Notes: generated by a model from the letters alone, not told the origin. A stretch of 40,732 nucleotides of DNA from JADJWR01 sp964509545 (GCA_964509545.1 CAZDXQ010000035.1:1-40732); one strand, 5' to 3'. Numbered from the stretch's first letter, positions 31,391-39,911 are shown. Program-made: numbers and translations.

Positions 31391-32092
31391 TCAATGCTCG
31401 TTCTCCCCTACTGCCCGGCGCAGCGCGGCGCGCGCCAGCAGGCGTGTCGAGTCGAGCGTCGGCAGCGGCGAGTTCGCGTCGCCGATGATGAGCGGGATCT
31501 CGGTGCAGACGAGGATCACCGCATCGCAGCCGTCGGACTTCATGCGCTCGACCACGCGCTGGACGCTGGCGACCGACTCGGCCGTCCAGCGGCCGTAGAC
31601 GAGCTCGTCCATGATGACGCGGTCGGTTTCGTCGCGCTCCGCGCTCGACGGCCGCACGCACTGCAGCCCGCGCGCCGCAAGCCTGCGCGGATAGACGGCG
31701 CTGTCGACGAGCCAGCGTGTTCCGGTCAGACCGAGGCGGCGGAACCCTCGCGCCACAGCCTCGTCGGCGACGACTTCGGCGATATGCAGCCAGGGCAGCG
31801 GCGACTTCGGCGCGACGCGTTCATACGCCTGGTGGATCGTGTTGCCCGGGCAGATGAGGAAGTCGGCGCCGATTCCCGCCAGCTTGTCCGCCGAGGCCAG
31901 CATCAGCGCGGCCACGCCGTCCAGGTCGCCACGATCGAGACGGGCGATGTACTCGGCCAGAGAATGCCCGTGCAGAGACACTTCCGGATGCGCATGGGCG
32001 CCGAGCAGCTGTGCGCCTTCGGCGCAGATCGTGCGATAACACAGCGCCGCGCCTTCGGCGGAGCAGGCAACGATTCCGACGTGCAGCGGCAT
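31391..32092 (-). CDS. Aspartate/glutamate racemase family protein
   Basis: A 233-residue member of the Asp/Glu/hydantoin racemase superfamily. The two catalytic cysteines are present: C81 in FLICPGNTIHQAY and C196 in VILVCTEIPLII. The N-terminus MPLHVGIVACSAEGAALCYR and the sequence RRLGLTGTRWLVDSAVYPRR are typical of YgeA/RacX-type amino acid racemases. Such enzymes invert the alpha carbon without a cofactor. The substrate cannot be assigned. It lies alone on the minus strand, downstream of a terminator that separates it from the pagL-like gene. Confidence 0.9.
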   Translation of the reverse strand: MPLHVGIVACSAEGAALCYRTICAEGAQLLGAHAHPEVSLHGHSLAEYIARLDRGDLDGVAALMLASADKLAGIGADFLICPGNTIHQAYERVAPKSPLPWLHIAEVVADEAVARGFRRLGLTGTRWLVDSAVYPRRLAARGLQCVRPSSAERDETDRVIMDELVYGRWTAESVASVQRVVERMKSDGCDAVILVCTEIPLIIGDANSPLPTLDSTRLLARAALRRAVGENEH

Positions 32093-32466
32093 CCGGGGGA
32101 CCTGCTGACGGTGCGGGGGCAGGACGTTTGCGGCAAATCCGACGTTACATCGTGATCGCTACGGAGTGCCGGCGGCGCGGACGCGGCGGCACAGCTTGTC
32201 TCGAGATCCGGGTCGGCGGCCAGGCCAAAAGTGTCGTCGCCGGGACGCAAGAGAAAGAAGCCCCGCCGCATCGAGGGGAGCGATGGGCGGGGCCTAACGC
32301 GTCAGGGGGACGCGGGGGGAGGAGACTGCTTGATCGCCAGACTGAATCGCAGCGACCACGAAGGCATTGTCCGCTGCGCTTGTTTCAATCCGGTGTCTGC
32401 GCTGTGCCGATATGTTGCATCTGCAATCCGGCGGCATCCCGCAGGTGCCACGCCGCCGCCGGCGGT
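32093..32466. other. Intergenic region with terminator, racemase upstream region
   Basis: About 370 bp between the PagL-like gene and the racemase gene, both on minus. It holds a strong hairpin terminator (32250-32293). The 173 bp between the PagL-like stop and that hairpin contain no gene I can support. The remaining sequence must include the racemase promoter, which I could not pin down. Confidence 0.5.
32250..32293 (-). terminator. Rho-independent terminator
   Basis: The stem pairs GCCCCGCC (32260-32267) with GGCGGGGC (32286-32293) and CATCG (32269-32273) with CGATG (32281-32285), with one bulged G and a 7-nt loop. On the minus strand it is followed by TTCTTTCTC, a T-rich tract. It should end transcription from the PagL-like gene, or of a small RNA in the 173-bp gap. 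Confidence 0.75.
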
Positions 32467-33045
32467 TCATTCGCTCGGGAAGCTCAGTCGCAACTGCAGG
32501 AAATCCTCGCCGGGATTCGGCTTCTTGATGCCGGCGTTGGAGAAATGCTGCAGCCGCAATGACCACTCCCAACCGCGCGCGTGCTGCTGCCGCCGACCGA
32601 CAGCGATGTGATCGCCGAAATTGAAGGCGGTGGAAAAACGCCGCTCGCCACTGCGATAAAGCGGCGTAAGCGCGTTGACCCCGATCGCCGCTTCCGCGAA
32701 CCAGCCCGCGGCCTGCCCCGACAGCCAGTAGCGGAAGGTCGGCGCAAAGCCGAACTGGGTGACCACTGCCCTGCCTTCGCCGCCATCGGCGCGCCAGTGG
32801 CCGATCGAGACCTCGTTGTAGCCCGAAAGCCAACCGTCGTCGCCGACGCGCCACTGCCGCTGCCAGTTCCACCACATTCCGGCGGTGAAGGTCGACGTGC
32901 CTTTGGCGCGGCCGAGCTGGGCGAAGACCGCGTCAGGACCCCATGGCCGGTCAGCGACTGTGTTAGCGGCCGCGGCGCCGGCCGGCGCGGCAATAGCGCC
33001 GATGAGCAGGCCGAGGCCGACGAGCGTCGCTTCCCACCCTCGCAT
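32467..33045 (-). CDS. pagL: PagL-like lipid A 3-O-deacylase
   Basis: A 192-residue outer-membrane protein of the acyloxyacyl hydrolase/PagL family (PF09411). The signal peptide ends near GAAAANT. The mature part alternates hydrophobic strands as in an eight-stranded barrel: FTAGMWWNWQRQW, GYNEVSIGHWRA and RYWLSGQAAGWFAEAAIG. The catalytic region LRLQHFSNAGIKKPNPGED has H167, S169 and E180, matching the His-Ser-Glu arrangement of PagL. PagL removes the 3-position acyl chain from lipid A. It lies 54 bp after a small secreted protein gene on the same strand. Confidence 0.87.
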   Translation of the reverse strand: MRGWEATLVGLGLLIGAIAAPAGAAAANTVADRPWGPDAVFAQLGRAKGTSTFTAGMWWNWQRQWRVGDDGWLSGYNEVSIGHWRADGGEGRAVVTQFGFAPTFRYWLSGQAAGWFAEAAIGVNALTPLYRSGERRFSTAFNFGDHIAVGRRQQHARGWEWSLRLQHFSNAGIKKPNPGEDFLQLRLSFPSE

Positions 33046-33099
33046 CGCTGATCGGCAGGCACGCCGTGCGGCGGGCGCGCCCGCCGGGGCAACGGAGGT

Positions 33100-33444
33100 C
33101 TAGTGCGAGGCCGTGTGGACGCCCAGTGCGCGCAGACCCGCCTGGCGGATCTGCTCGTTCTGCCTGGCGTTGGGCAACGCCTGGTCGCCTTCGCCCTGCG
33201 CGAGCAGCCCAAGACGCGCCGCTTCCTGCGTCTCGGCGATCACCTGCAGCCGCGGCGTCGCTGCCGTCGCATCGCTGAAGACGATGCCGGATTCGCCCAC
33301 CGCCGGGCGTGCGGCGGCCTGCGCCGACAGCTTCGTCGCGCGCATCGCCTGCGCCACGTAGCCATAGGGAACGATGTCGACGTCGCCGGCGGCGAAGGCC
33401 GGGGTCGCGCCGATCAGTGCTGCAGTAATGAGCATGCTTTTCAT
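33100..33444 (-). CDS. Small secreted protein, unknown function
   Basis: A 114-residue protein. The ATG at 33444 follows AAAGGACGACCC, a plausible ribosome-binding site; an upstream extension of the frame is Ala-rich and lacks one. The signal peptide is MKSMLITAALIGATPAFAAG. The mature part (VDIVPYGYVAQAMRATKLSA, LQVIAETQEAARLGLLAQGE, QNEQIRQAGLRALG) is mostly helical and has no Cys. No family is recognised. It precedes the PagL-like gene by 54 bp and may be co-transcribed. Confidence 0.7.
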   Translation of the reverse strand: MKSMLITAALIGATPAFAAGDVDIVPYGYVAQAMRATKLSAQAAARPAVGESGIVFSDATAATPRLQVIAETQEAARLGLLAQGEGDQALPNARQNEQIRQAGLRALGVHTASH

Positions 33445-33638
33445 GGGTCGTCCTTTCGATTCAGAGATGGTCGGATCCCCGTTCCGCCGCGCCAGCGGCA
33501 CGGCATCGATGGGGTTGGTCGCAGTCTCGGCAGCCGTGGTTGCAGCGGCGTTGCAGAGCGCCGCGGCGGCCATTGCGGATGAAACGGAGCGGACGCGGTT
33601 ATGCTGGCTGCTGCCCGAATGCCGGATGCGAGGACGCC

Positions 33639-34049
33639 ATGAGCACCACCTATATCGAACCCGACGCCCCCCTGGTGACGTTCACGCACGTCACCTATGC
33701 GCTGCACACACTGGGGCTGGCCATCGGCGCGTTCGGTGCCTCGACGGTGATCGGCGCCTTCGTCTTCGGCTGGCCGTCGATCATCGCCGTGATCCTCAAC
33801 TACGTGAAACGCGGCGATGCCCGCGGCACCTGGCTCGAGTCGCACTTCCGCTGGCAGATCCGCACCTTCTGGTTTGCTCTGCTGTGGGTGGTGGTTGTCG
33901 GCGTCACCGGCGCGCTGCTGACGATCGTTCTGATCGGCTTCGCCATCTGGGTGGTCGGGCTGTTCGCGCTCGGCCTGTGGGCCATCTATCGCATCGCCCG
34001 CGGTTGGCTGCGTCTGCGCGACCGCCAGCCGATGCCGACGCCGCCCTGA
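33639..34049 (+). CDS. DUF4870-like membrane protein
   Basis: A 136-residue protein, ATG 33639 with AGG 6 nt upstream. Three membrane segments: about 20-50 (ALHTLGLAIGAFGASTVIGA then WPSIIAVIL), 75-102 (TFWFALLWVVVVGVTGALLT) and 103-125. The motifs NYVKRGDARGTWLESHFRWQ and IRTFWFALLW are typical of the DUF4870/Tic20-like family. Function is unknown. It is divergent from the small secreted protein gene. Confidence 0.85.
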   Translation: MSTTYIEPDAPLVTFTHVTYALHTLGLAIGAFGASTVIGAFVFGWPSIIAVILNYVKRGDARGTWLESHFRWQIRTFWFALLWVVVVGVTGALLTIVLIGFAIWVVGLFALGLWAIYRIARGWLRLRDRQPMPTPP

Positions 34050-34104
34050 GTCTCGACAAGGAGCCCCGATACAGCCCGGTCGCAATGCCTGCGGGTTGCA
34101 TCAG

Positions 34105-34123
34105 TGGCGAGAAAAACTCGCCA
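34105..34123 (+). terminator. Possible terminator hairpin after the DUF4870-like gene
   Basis: TGGCGAG-AAAAA-CTCGCCA is a perfect 7-bp stem with a 5-nt loop, 55 bp after the stop. No T tract follows, so termination is uncertain. Confidence 0.35.
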
Positions 34124-34393
34124 TCGCCGGGCGCGAAAACTAGCCCACGCGATCGCCGGAACCGGAAACGTGATTATCGTGGCCGGCGCGTTGATCGCGC
34201 ACGCCGGTGATCGTGCTCAAGGTTGACGGGGGCGCCGCGGGACTGTCTGTTAGCCGACATTCCCAAGCTCGGAATCGACCCACTCCCGTCATTGGCATCG
34301 CGTTCCTGCTCAAGCGCGGACACATTTCCGATTGCGGACACTCGGATCGCTCGCACATTGCGCGCTGCACGCGATTTCCGTTGAGTTCCCTTG

Positions 34394-34417
34394 TATATTC
34401 TGGCCAGTCTAGCCAGA
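34394..34417 (+). promoter_or_regulatory. Promoter -10 and operator-like repeat of the TA module
   Basis: A -10-like TATATT (34394-34399) overlaps an inverted repeat TCTGGC-N7-GCCAGA (34399-34417), 17 nt upstream of the antitoxin ATG. No good -35 is seen. Type II antitoxins usually bind such palindromes to repress their own operon, so this is a likely operator. Confidence 0.45.
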
Positions 34418-34434
34418 TCGAGTGGGGACAGACG

Positions 34435-34704
34435 ATGGGCGCACGTTGGCAGTTGCAGGAAGCCAAGAACCATTTCAGTGAAGTTGTCGAGCGGGCGATC
34501 AAGGACGGCCCGCAGACGGTGACAAAACACGGTAAGGATGCTGTGGTCATCGTGTCTGCTGAGCAGTTTCAGCGTGGCACCACGGCGGGGGGGAAACAGA
34601 CGCAATCGCTCGCCGAGTTCCTTCTGCGGTCCCCGCTGTGCGGCGCGCGGCTTCGAGTCCGTCGCTCGCGGGACACTGGCAGGCTTGTCAAGTTCAGCGA
34701 ATGA
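34435..34704 (+). CDS. Phd/YefM-family antitoxin
   Basis: An 89-residue antitoxin. GGGGA lies about 8 nt before the ATG. The N-terminal DNA-binding/dimer fold is typical: WQLQEAKNHFSEVVERAIKD, GPQTVTKHGKDAVVIVSAEQ. The C-terminal part SLAEFLLRSPLCGARLRVRR matches the toxin-binding tail (SLxEFLxxSPL) of Phd/YefM proteins paired with VapC/FitB PIN toxins. Its stop overlaps the toxin ATG (ATGA), the usual coupling in such modules. Confidence 0.92.
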   Translation: MGARWQLQEAKNHFSEVVERAIKDGPQTVTKHGKDAVVIVSAEQFQRGTTAGGKQTQSLAEFLLRSPLCGARLRVRRSRDTGRLVKFSE

Positions 34705-35129
34705 GCAGTCGTTGGCTGCTCGATACGTGCGTACTCTCTGAATACGCGCGCGCCAAGCCGAACGCTCACGTTATGAGCTGGCTGGCTGCCGCCGACGAAA
34801 CGGCGCTTGCGCTGAGTGCTCTTACGCTCGCCAAATTGAGGCGCGGTGCGTTGGCGTTGCCGCCTTCGCGACGTCGCTCCGCGCTGGAATCATGGATAGA
34901 CGAGGCACTGCCTGCGCGTTTCCTCAATCGCGTGTTCCCGGTGGACAAGACGGTTGCAGACGTCTGGGCCGAGCGACAAGCGCGACTCGACCGCCAAGGG
35001 CGCCCATTGCCCGTGTTCGACGGATTGATTGCCGCGACAGCCGTCGTTCACGGTTATGGAGTGGCGACGCGGAATGAACGTGACTTCGCCGCCTTTGGGG
35101 TGCTGATCGTGAACCCCTGGCGTCCGTAG
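34701..35129 (+). CDS. vapC: PIN-domain toxin (VapC/FitB type), altered active site
   Basis: A 142-residue PIN-domain protein, normally a Mg-dependent RNase toxin. The family features are RWLLDTCVLSEYARAKPNAH (D8), LSALTLAKLRRGAL, PVFDGLIAATAVVHGYGVAT (D107) and RNERDFAAFGVLIVNPW (D128). In FitB-type relatives the second acidic residue lies in a GEI/GEL motif. Here the equivalent is AKL with K45 (codon AAA at 34833), so one catalytic acidic residue seems lost. The other acidic residues are kept. The ATG overlaps the antitoxin stop by 4 bp. Confidence 0.9.
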   Translation: MSSRWLLDTCVLSEYARAKPNAHVMSWLAAADETALALSALTLAKLRRGALALPPSRRRSALESWIDEALPARFLNRVFPVDKTVADVWAERQARLDRQGRPLPVFDGLIAATAVVHGYGVATRNERDFAAFGVLIVNPWRP

Positions 35130-35520
35130 CGAATGGCCGCTTCTGAAGCGCACCGGGTTCCGCGAGTGTCGGATCTTGGCCGTGTCGAGCCAAAGCGGGG
35201 TTCAGATTGCTCGCCGGAAACCTGCCATTCGTAGATGCTCCGTAAGAAGATTTTCGAGCGCGTCGGCAACGACGGGTTCTGGCCGATTGCTCCTCCAACT
35301 GGTCTTCCCCGAAGCCGACGCCGGTTCCCCCTGATCAAGTGACCCGGTAGGCACGGTCAACTCACGCTGTCTTGCGTGGTCAGCGCGAAGCGTTCCGGCT
35401 GATCAAGTCGGCCGGCGCGTGCACCGGGACGTCCGCCGTGCGCCTTCCCTGGCCGACGGCGCGCGCAAGCACAACCTTCGGACCGGGGGCCGTAACCTCG
35501 CGCCTGCTACCTGCAGGCTG
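35130..35520. other. Intergenic region after the TA module, nothing recognised
   Basis: About 390 bp without a supported gene. Open frames in both directions lack ribosome-binding sites and known motifs. CTGATCAAGT occurs twice (near 35332 and 35400), in short similar contexts. It may be the scar of an insertion that brought the TA module, but no mobile-element end is evident. Confidence 0.4.
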
Positions 35521-35841
35521 TTACTCGACCACCACCGCGGTGCCACTCGCCGACACCATCAGCATGCCGTTACCCTGCCCGAGGACCTCGTAGTCGAGGT
35601 CGATGCCGACGACGGCATTGGCGCCCAGTTCCTGCGCCCGCTCCTGCAGTTCCTGCATGGCGATGTCGCGCGCCCGCTGCAGTTCGCGCTCGTAGGTCGC
35701 CGAGCGTCCGCCGACGAGATCGCGGATGCCGGCGAACAGGTCCTTGAACAGGTTGGCTCCGAGGATCGCCTCGCCGGCGACGACGCCGCAATAGCGGGTG
35801 ATGCGCCGGCCTTCGATGTTGGGGGTGGTGGTAACGAGCAT
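35521..35841 (-). CDS. YbjQ/UPF0145-family protein
   Basis: A 106-residue protein. AGGAG lies 8 nt before the ATG at 35841. It matches the YbjQ (DUF74/UPF0145) family along its whole length: TTTPNIEGRRITRYCGVVAG, GANLFKDLFAGIRDLVGGRS, RELQRARDIAMQELQERAQE and GANAVVGIDLDYEVLG. The family forms pentamers and is sometimes annotated as heavy-metal binding; its cellular role is undefined. It is divergent from the indolepyruvate oxidoreductase gene. Confidence 0.94.
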   Translation of the reverse strand: MLVTTTPNIEGRRITRYCGVVAGEAILGANLFKDLFAGIRDLVGGRSATYERELQRARDIAMQELQERAQELGANAVVGIDLDYEVLGQGNGMLMVSASGTAVVVE

Positions 35842-36186
35842 GTGTTTGCTCCTGTATCGGCCATGGTGGACGTGGTGCCGCAGTCGACGCTGCGTGCGTC
35901 CGGCGCCATACGGGCGCAGCCGCACTGATCGCAGCAGCCTGCAGCGACCGGCGCATTGTGCCGGTCGATCCTGCCGGCCGCAGCACGCAACGGCGGAAAT
36001 CCTGACGCAACGTGGGGTCGGGCCGATTGAGTCGCCGCTTGGGCTTTGCTAGTCTCGCCGCCTCTTTCGGGGCGCCTGAACCCCGTCCCCGCCGTGCCAG
36101 CCCACAAGGCGAAGCACGGCCGCGCGCCGGCAGCATGCCGTCGACGACGCGCTCCCAGGAACACGATTTTTGGCCGAGGAACCCCG
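35842..36186. other. Divergent intergenic region
   Basis: A 345-bp region between the YbjQ-family gene (minus) and the indolepyruvate oxidoreductase gene (plus). It contains a candidate plus-strand sigma-70 promoter at 36027-36055. A GC-rich inverted repeat (GACCGGCGCA...TGTGCCGGTC, 35945-35970) lies in the middle. Open frames entering it from the right are upstream extensions of, or shadows over, the oxidoreductase gene. Confidence 0.45.
36027..36055 (+). promoter_or_regulatory. Candidate sigma-70 promoter of the oxidoreductase gene
   Basis: TTGAGT (36027-36032), a 17-nt spacer and TAGTCT (36050-36055). Each hexamer keeps the strongest consensus bases. The leader to the ATG at 36187 would be about 125 nt. 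Confidence 0.42.
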
Positions 36187-39100
36187 ATGAATGCCCCATT
36201 GCCCGAATCCGTCCGTCGCGCGCTGGCGGAGGTCTCTCTCGACGACCGCTGGACGCGGGAGCGCGGCCGCGCCTACATGAGCGGCACGCAGGCGCTGCTG
36301 CGGCTGGCGATGCTGCAGCGGCAACGCGATGCGATGGCCGGGCTGAACACCGCGGGATTCATCACCGGCTACCGCGGCAGCCCGCTGGGCAGCGTCGACC
36401 AGACAGCGTGGCGGGCGAAGAAGCATCTCGAACAGCACCACATCCGCTTCCACTCCGGGCTGAACGAGGACCTCGCCGCCACCAGCGTCTGGGGCACGCA
36501 GCAGGTCAACATGTTCGCCGGCGCCAAATACGACGGCGTCTTCGGCATGTGGTACGGCAAGGGGCCGGGGGTCGATCGCTGCAGCGATGTCTTCAAGCAC
36601 GCCAACGCCGCCGGCACCAGCCCACACGGCGGCGTGCTGGCGCTGGCAGGCGACGACCACGGCGCCAAGAGCTCGACGCTGCCGCACCAGTCGGACCACA
36701 TCTTCAAGGCCTGCATGATCCCGGTGCTGTACCCGGCCACCGTGCAGGAATACCTCGACCTCGGCCTGCACGGCTTCGCGATGAGCCGTTATGCCGGCGT
36801 GTGGGTGGCGATGAAGACGGTGACCGAAGTGGTCGAGGCCAGCAGTTCGGTCACGGTCGATCCGGAGCGCGTGCAGATCGCCCTGCCGTCCGATTTCGTG
36901 ATGCCGCAGGGCGGCCTGAACATCCGCTGGCCCGACACGCCTCTGGCGCAGGAGGCGCGCCTGCTCGACCACAAGCTTTACGCGGCGCTCGCCTACTGCC
37001 GAGCCAACCGGCTCGACACCACGGTGATCGACTCGCCGCACGCGCGCTTTGGCCTCGTCGCCAGCGGCAAGGCGTACCTGGACATGCGCCAGGCGCTGGC
37101 CGACCTCAGCCTGGACGAGGCGACCTGCGCCCGCATCGGCGTGCGCGTATTCAAGGTCGGCATGGTCTGGCCACTGGAGGCGCAGGCGGTGCGCGCCTTT
37201 GCCGAGGGGCTCGAGGAAATCCTGGTCGTCGAGGAAAAGCGCCAGCTCATCGAATACCAGATCAAGGAGACGCTGTTCTCGTGGATCGGCACCGGCAGGC
37301 GGGTGCCGCGCGTGATCGGCAAGTTCGACGAGAAGGACGGCGGCGAGTGGTCGGTGCCGCAGGGCAGCTGGGTGCTTCCGGCGCACTCGGAGTTCTCGCC
37401 CGCCATCGTCGCCAAGGCGATCGCCGCGCGGATCGGCAGGCTCGAACTGCCCGCCGACGTGCGCGCGCGTATCGAGGCGCGGCTGGCGATCATCGAGGCG
37501 AAGGAAAAGGCGCTGGCCCGGCCGCGTCTGGTCGCCGAGCGCAAGCCGTATTTCTGCTCCGGCTGCCCGCACAACACCTCGACCGTGGTGCCGGAGGGCT
37601 CGCGCGCGGTGGCCGGCATCGGCTGCCACTACATGGCGATCTGGATGGACCGCAGCACGTCCACGTTCACGCAGATGGGCGGCGAAGGCACGCCGTGGAT
37701 CGGCCAGGCGCCGTTCACCAGCGAGAAGCACATCTTCGCCAACCTCGGCGACGGCACCTACTTCCACTCGGGCGTGCTGGCGATCCGCGCGGCAGTCGCA
37801 GCCGGCGTGCCGATCACCTACAAGATCCTGTTCAACGACGCGGTGGCGATGACCGGCGGCCAGCCGACCGACGGCTCACTGACCGTGCCGCAAATCACGC
37901 AGCAGGTCCACGCCGAGGGCGTGCGCAAGATCGCCATCGTCACCGACGAGCCGGACAAGTACGACGCCGCCGCCGAGCGCGACCACTCGGCCATGAACGC
38001 GCGCGGCGCCACCGACGAGGCCTGGCGGCTTGCCCCCGGCGTCACCGTGCACCACCGCGACGAACTCGACCGCGTGCAGCGCGCGCTGCGCGAGCATCCA
38101 GGTGTGTCGGTGCTGGTCTACGACCAGACCTGCGCCTCGGAGAAGCGGCGCCGCCGCAAGCAGAACAGGCCGGGCAAGGTGGTGTTTCCCGATCCGCCAC
38201 GTCGCGTCGTCATCAACGAACTGGTGTGCGAAGGCTGCGGCGACTGCAGCGCGCAGAGCAACTGCCTGTCGGTCGAGCCGGTCGAGACCGAATTCGGCCG
38301 CAAGCGGCGCATCAACCAGTCGAGCTGCAACAAGGATTTCTCGTGCCTGAAGGGCTTCTGCCCGAGCTTCGTCACGGTCGAAGGCGGTCGGCTGAAGAAG
38401 GGCAAGGCGGCGGCGGCCACGCCGCCGGCGCTGCCGCTGCCCGCCGTGCCGGAACTGCCAGCCGGGCGCGGCTACGGCATCGTGATCACCGGCGTCGGCG
38501 GCACCGGCGTGGTCACCATCGGCCAGTTGCTCGGCATGGCGGCGCATCTCGAAGGCCGTGGCGTCTCGGTGCTCGACATGGCCGGCCTGGCGCAGAAAGG
38601 CGGCGCGGTGTTCTCTCACGTGCAGATCGCGCCATCACCCGAGCGCCTGTACGCCACGCGCATCGCGATGAACGAGGCCGACCTGCTGCTCGGCTGCGAC
38701 CTGATCACCAGCGCTTCCGACGAGGCGTTGTCGAAGATCCACACCGGCCGCTCGAAGGCGGTGCTGAACACCGCCGAATCGCCGACCGCCGACTTCGTGC
38801 GCAATCCGGACTGGCAGTCCGGCAGCGCCGGCATGCTGCAGCAGGTCCGCGACGCGGTCGGCGCGGAGGCACACGCGGCGCTGGTGGACGCGACCGGACT
38901 GGCGACGCTGCTGCTCGGCGACGGCATCTACACCAACCCGTTCGTCCTCGGCTTCGCCTGGCAGAAGGGCTGGGTCCCGCTCGCCTATGAAACGCTGCTG
39001 CGCGCGATCGAACTGAACGGCGTGGCGATCGACGCCAACAAGCGCGCCTTCGAATGGGGCCGCGCCGCCGCGCACGATGCCGAGGCGGTGAAGCGTGCCG

Positions 39101-39819
39101 CCGGCGGCGAGTCGACGGCGCAGGTGATCGAGCTGAAACGCGCCTCGACGCTGGAGGAGATCATCGGCCGGCGCGTCGACTATCTGACCGCCTACCAGAG
39201 TGCCGCCTACGCGCAGCGCTACGGCGCGCTGGTCGAACGCGTGCGCCGCGTCGAGTCCGACCGACTGCAGGCCACGAAACTGACCGAGGCGGTGGCGCGC
39301 TATTACTTCAAGCTGCTGGCGATCAAGGACGAATACGAGGTCGCCCGCCTGCATTCCGATCCGGTGTTCCGCGAGCGGATCGCCTCGATGTTCGAGGGCG
39401 AGTACAAGCTGAATTTCCACCTTGCGCCGCCGCTGCTGGCCCGGCCCGATCCGGCCACCGGCAGGATCGCCAAGCGCAGATACGGGCCCTGGATGATGAC
39501 CGCCTTCAAGCTGCTGGCAAGGCTCAAGGGGCTGCGCGGCACCGCCCTCGACGTCTTCGGCTACACCGAGGAGCGGCGCAGCGAGCGCCAACTGATCGCC
39601 GACTACGAGAAGCTCGTCGACGAACTGCTCGGCAAGCTTGGCGCGGAAAACCACGCCATCGCCGTCGAGCTGGCCAGCCTGCCCGAGGACATCCGCGGCT
39701 ATGGCCACGTCAGGGTGCAGCACCTCGAAAAGGTGCGGGCCAGACAGTCCGACCTGCTGGGCCGCTTCCGCGGCCAAGGCAGCGCGCAGGTGATCAGGAT
39801 GCCGGCGCGGGCGGCGTAG
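36187..39819 (+). CDS. Indolepyruvate ferredoxin oxidoreductase, fused alpha/beta type
   Basis: A 1210-residue single-chain 2-oxoacid:ferredoxin oxidoreductase of the indolepyruvate type. It oxidatively decarboxylates aryl pyruvates to acyl-CoA using thiamine pyrophosphate and Fe-S clusters. N-terminal part: MSGTQALLRLAML and FITGYRGSPLGSVDQ. Middle: CSGCPHNTS (from C457), then the TPP-binding domain with GIGCHYMAIWM, NLGDGTYFHSG (519-529) and LFNDAVAMTGGQPTDG. A ferredoxin-like cysteine cluster follows at 681-693 (CEGCGDCSAQSNC) and CNKDFSCLKGFCP. The gamma domain starts at G769 (GVGGTGVVTIGQLLGMAAHL, AGLAQKGGAVFSHV). The last roughly 250 residues form the extra C-terminal domain of this long subtype. 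Start: ATG 36187 with GAGGAA 8 nt upstream. This form occurs in aerobic Betaproteobacteria, probably for aromatic amino acid catabolism. Confidence 0.95.
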   Translation: MNAPLPESVRRALAEVSLDDRWTRERGRAYMSGTQALLRLAMLQRQRDAMAGLNTAGFITGYRGSPLGSVDQTAWRAKKHLEQHHIRFHSGLNEDLAATSVWGTQQVNMFAGAKYDGVFGMWYGKGPGVDRCSDVFKHANAAGTSPHGGVLALAGDDHGAKSSTLPHQSDHIFKACMIPVLYPATVQEYLDLGLHGFAMSRYAGVWVAMKTVTEVVEASSSVTVDPERVQIALPSDFVMPQGGLNIRWPDTPLAQEARLLDHKLYAALAYCRANRLDTTVIDSPHARFGLVASGKAYLDMRQALADLSLDEATCARIGVRVFKVGMVWPLEAQAVRAFAEGLEEILVVEEKRQLIEYQIKETLFSWIGTGRRVPRVIGKFDEKDGGEWSVPQGSWVLPAHSEFSPAIVAKAIAARIGRLELPADVRARIEARLAIIEAKEKALARPRLVAERKPYFCSGCPHNTSTVVPEGSRAVAGIGCHYMAIWMDRSTSTFTQMGGEGTPWIGQAPFTSEKHIFANLGDGTYFHSGVLAIRAAVAAGVPITYKILFNDAVAMTGGQPTDGSLTVPQITQQVHAEGVRKIAIVTDEPDKYDAAAERDHSAMNARGATDEAWRLAPGVTVHHRDELDRVQRALREHPGVSVLVYDQTCASEKRRRRKQNRPGKVVFPDPPRRVVINELVCEGCGDCSAQSNCLSVEPVETEFGRKRRINQSSCNKDFSCLKGFCPSFVTVEGGRLKKGKAAAATPPALPLPAVPELPAGRGYGIVITGVGGTGVVTIGQLLGMAAHLEGRGVSVLDMAGLAQKGGAVFSHVQIAPSPERLYATRIAMNEADLLLGCDLITSASDEALSKIHTGRSKAVLNTAESPTADFVRNPDWQSGSAGMLQQVRDAVGAEAHAALVDATGLATLLLGDGIYTNPFVLGFAWQKGWVPLAYETLLRAIELNGVAIDANKRAFEWGRAAAHDAEAVKRAAGGESTAQVIELKRASTLEEIIGRRVDYLTAYQSAAYAQRYGALVERVRRVESDRLQATKLTEAVARYYFKLLAIKDEYEVARLHSDPVFRERIASMFEGEYKLNFHLAPPLLARPDPATGRIAKRRYGPWMMTAFKLLARLKGLRGTALDVFGYTEERRSERQLIADYEKLVDELLGKLGAENHAIAVELASLPEDIRGYGHVRVQHLEKVRARQSDLLGRFRGQGSAQVIRMPARAA

Positions 39820-39911
39820 CCTCGATACGCGCATTTCGGCTTGTCCGTATGTCTTCTCACGGAAGGGCTGCGGTTGATTCGCGTCCTCCATACCTTCAGG
39901 AGCAGCCGACC

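Larger units (their letters stand above)
34050..34434. other. Intergenic region before the toxin-antitoxin module
   Basis: About 385 bp with no credible gene. It contains a perfect hairpin (34105-34123) after the DUF4870-like gene and, at its right end, the promoter/operator area of the toxin-antitoxin unit. From about 34200 the sequence looks less GC-rich than the flanks. Confidence 0.5.

Noticed and set aside
35054..35338. 94-codon minus-strand frame after the toxin gene
   Set aside because: Partly antisense to the toxin gene and lacks a ribosome-binding site or known motif.
36012..38990. 992-codon plus-strand frame over the oxidoreductase gene
   Set aside because: Arg/Ala/Gly-saturated product in the wrong frame; the overlapping frame encodes a full 1210-residue enzyme with all motifs.
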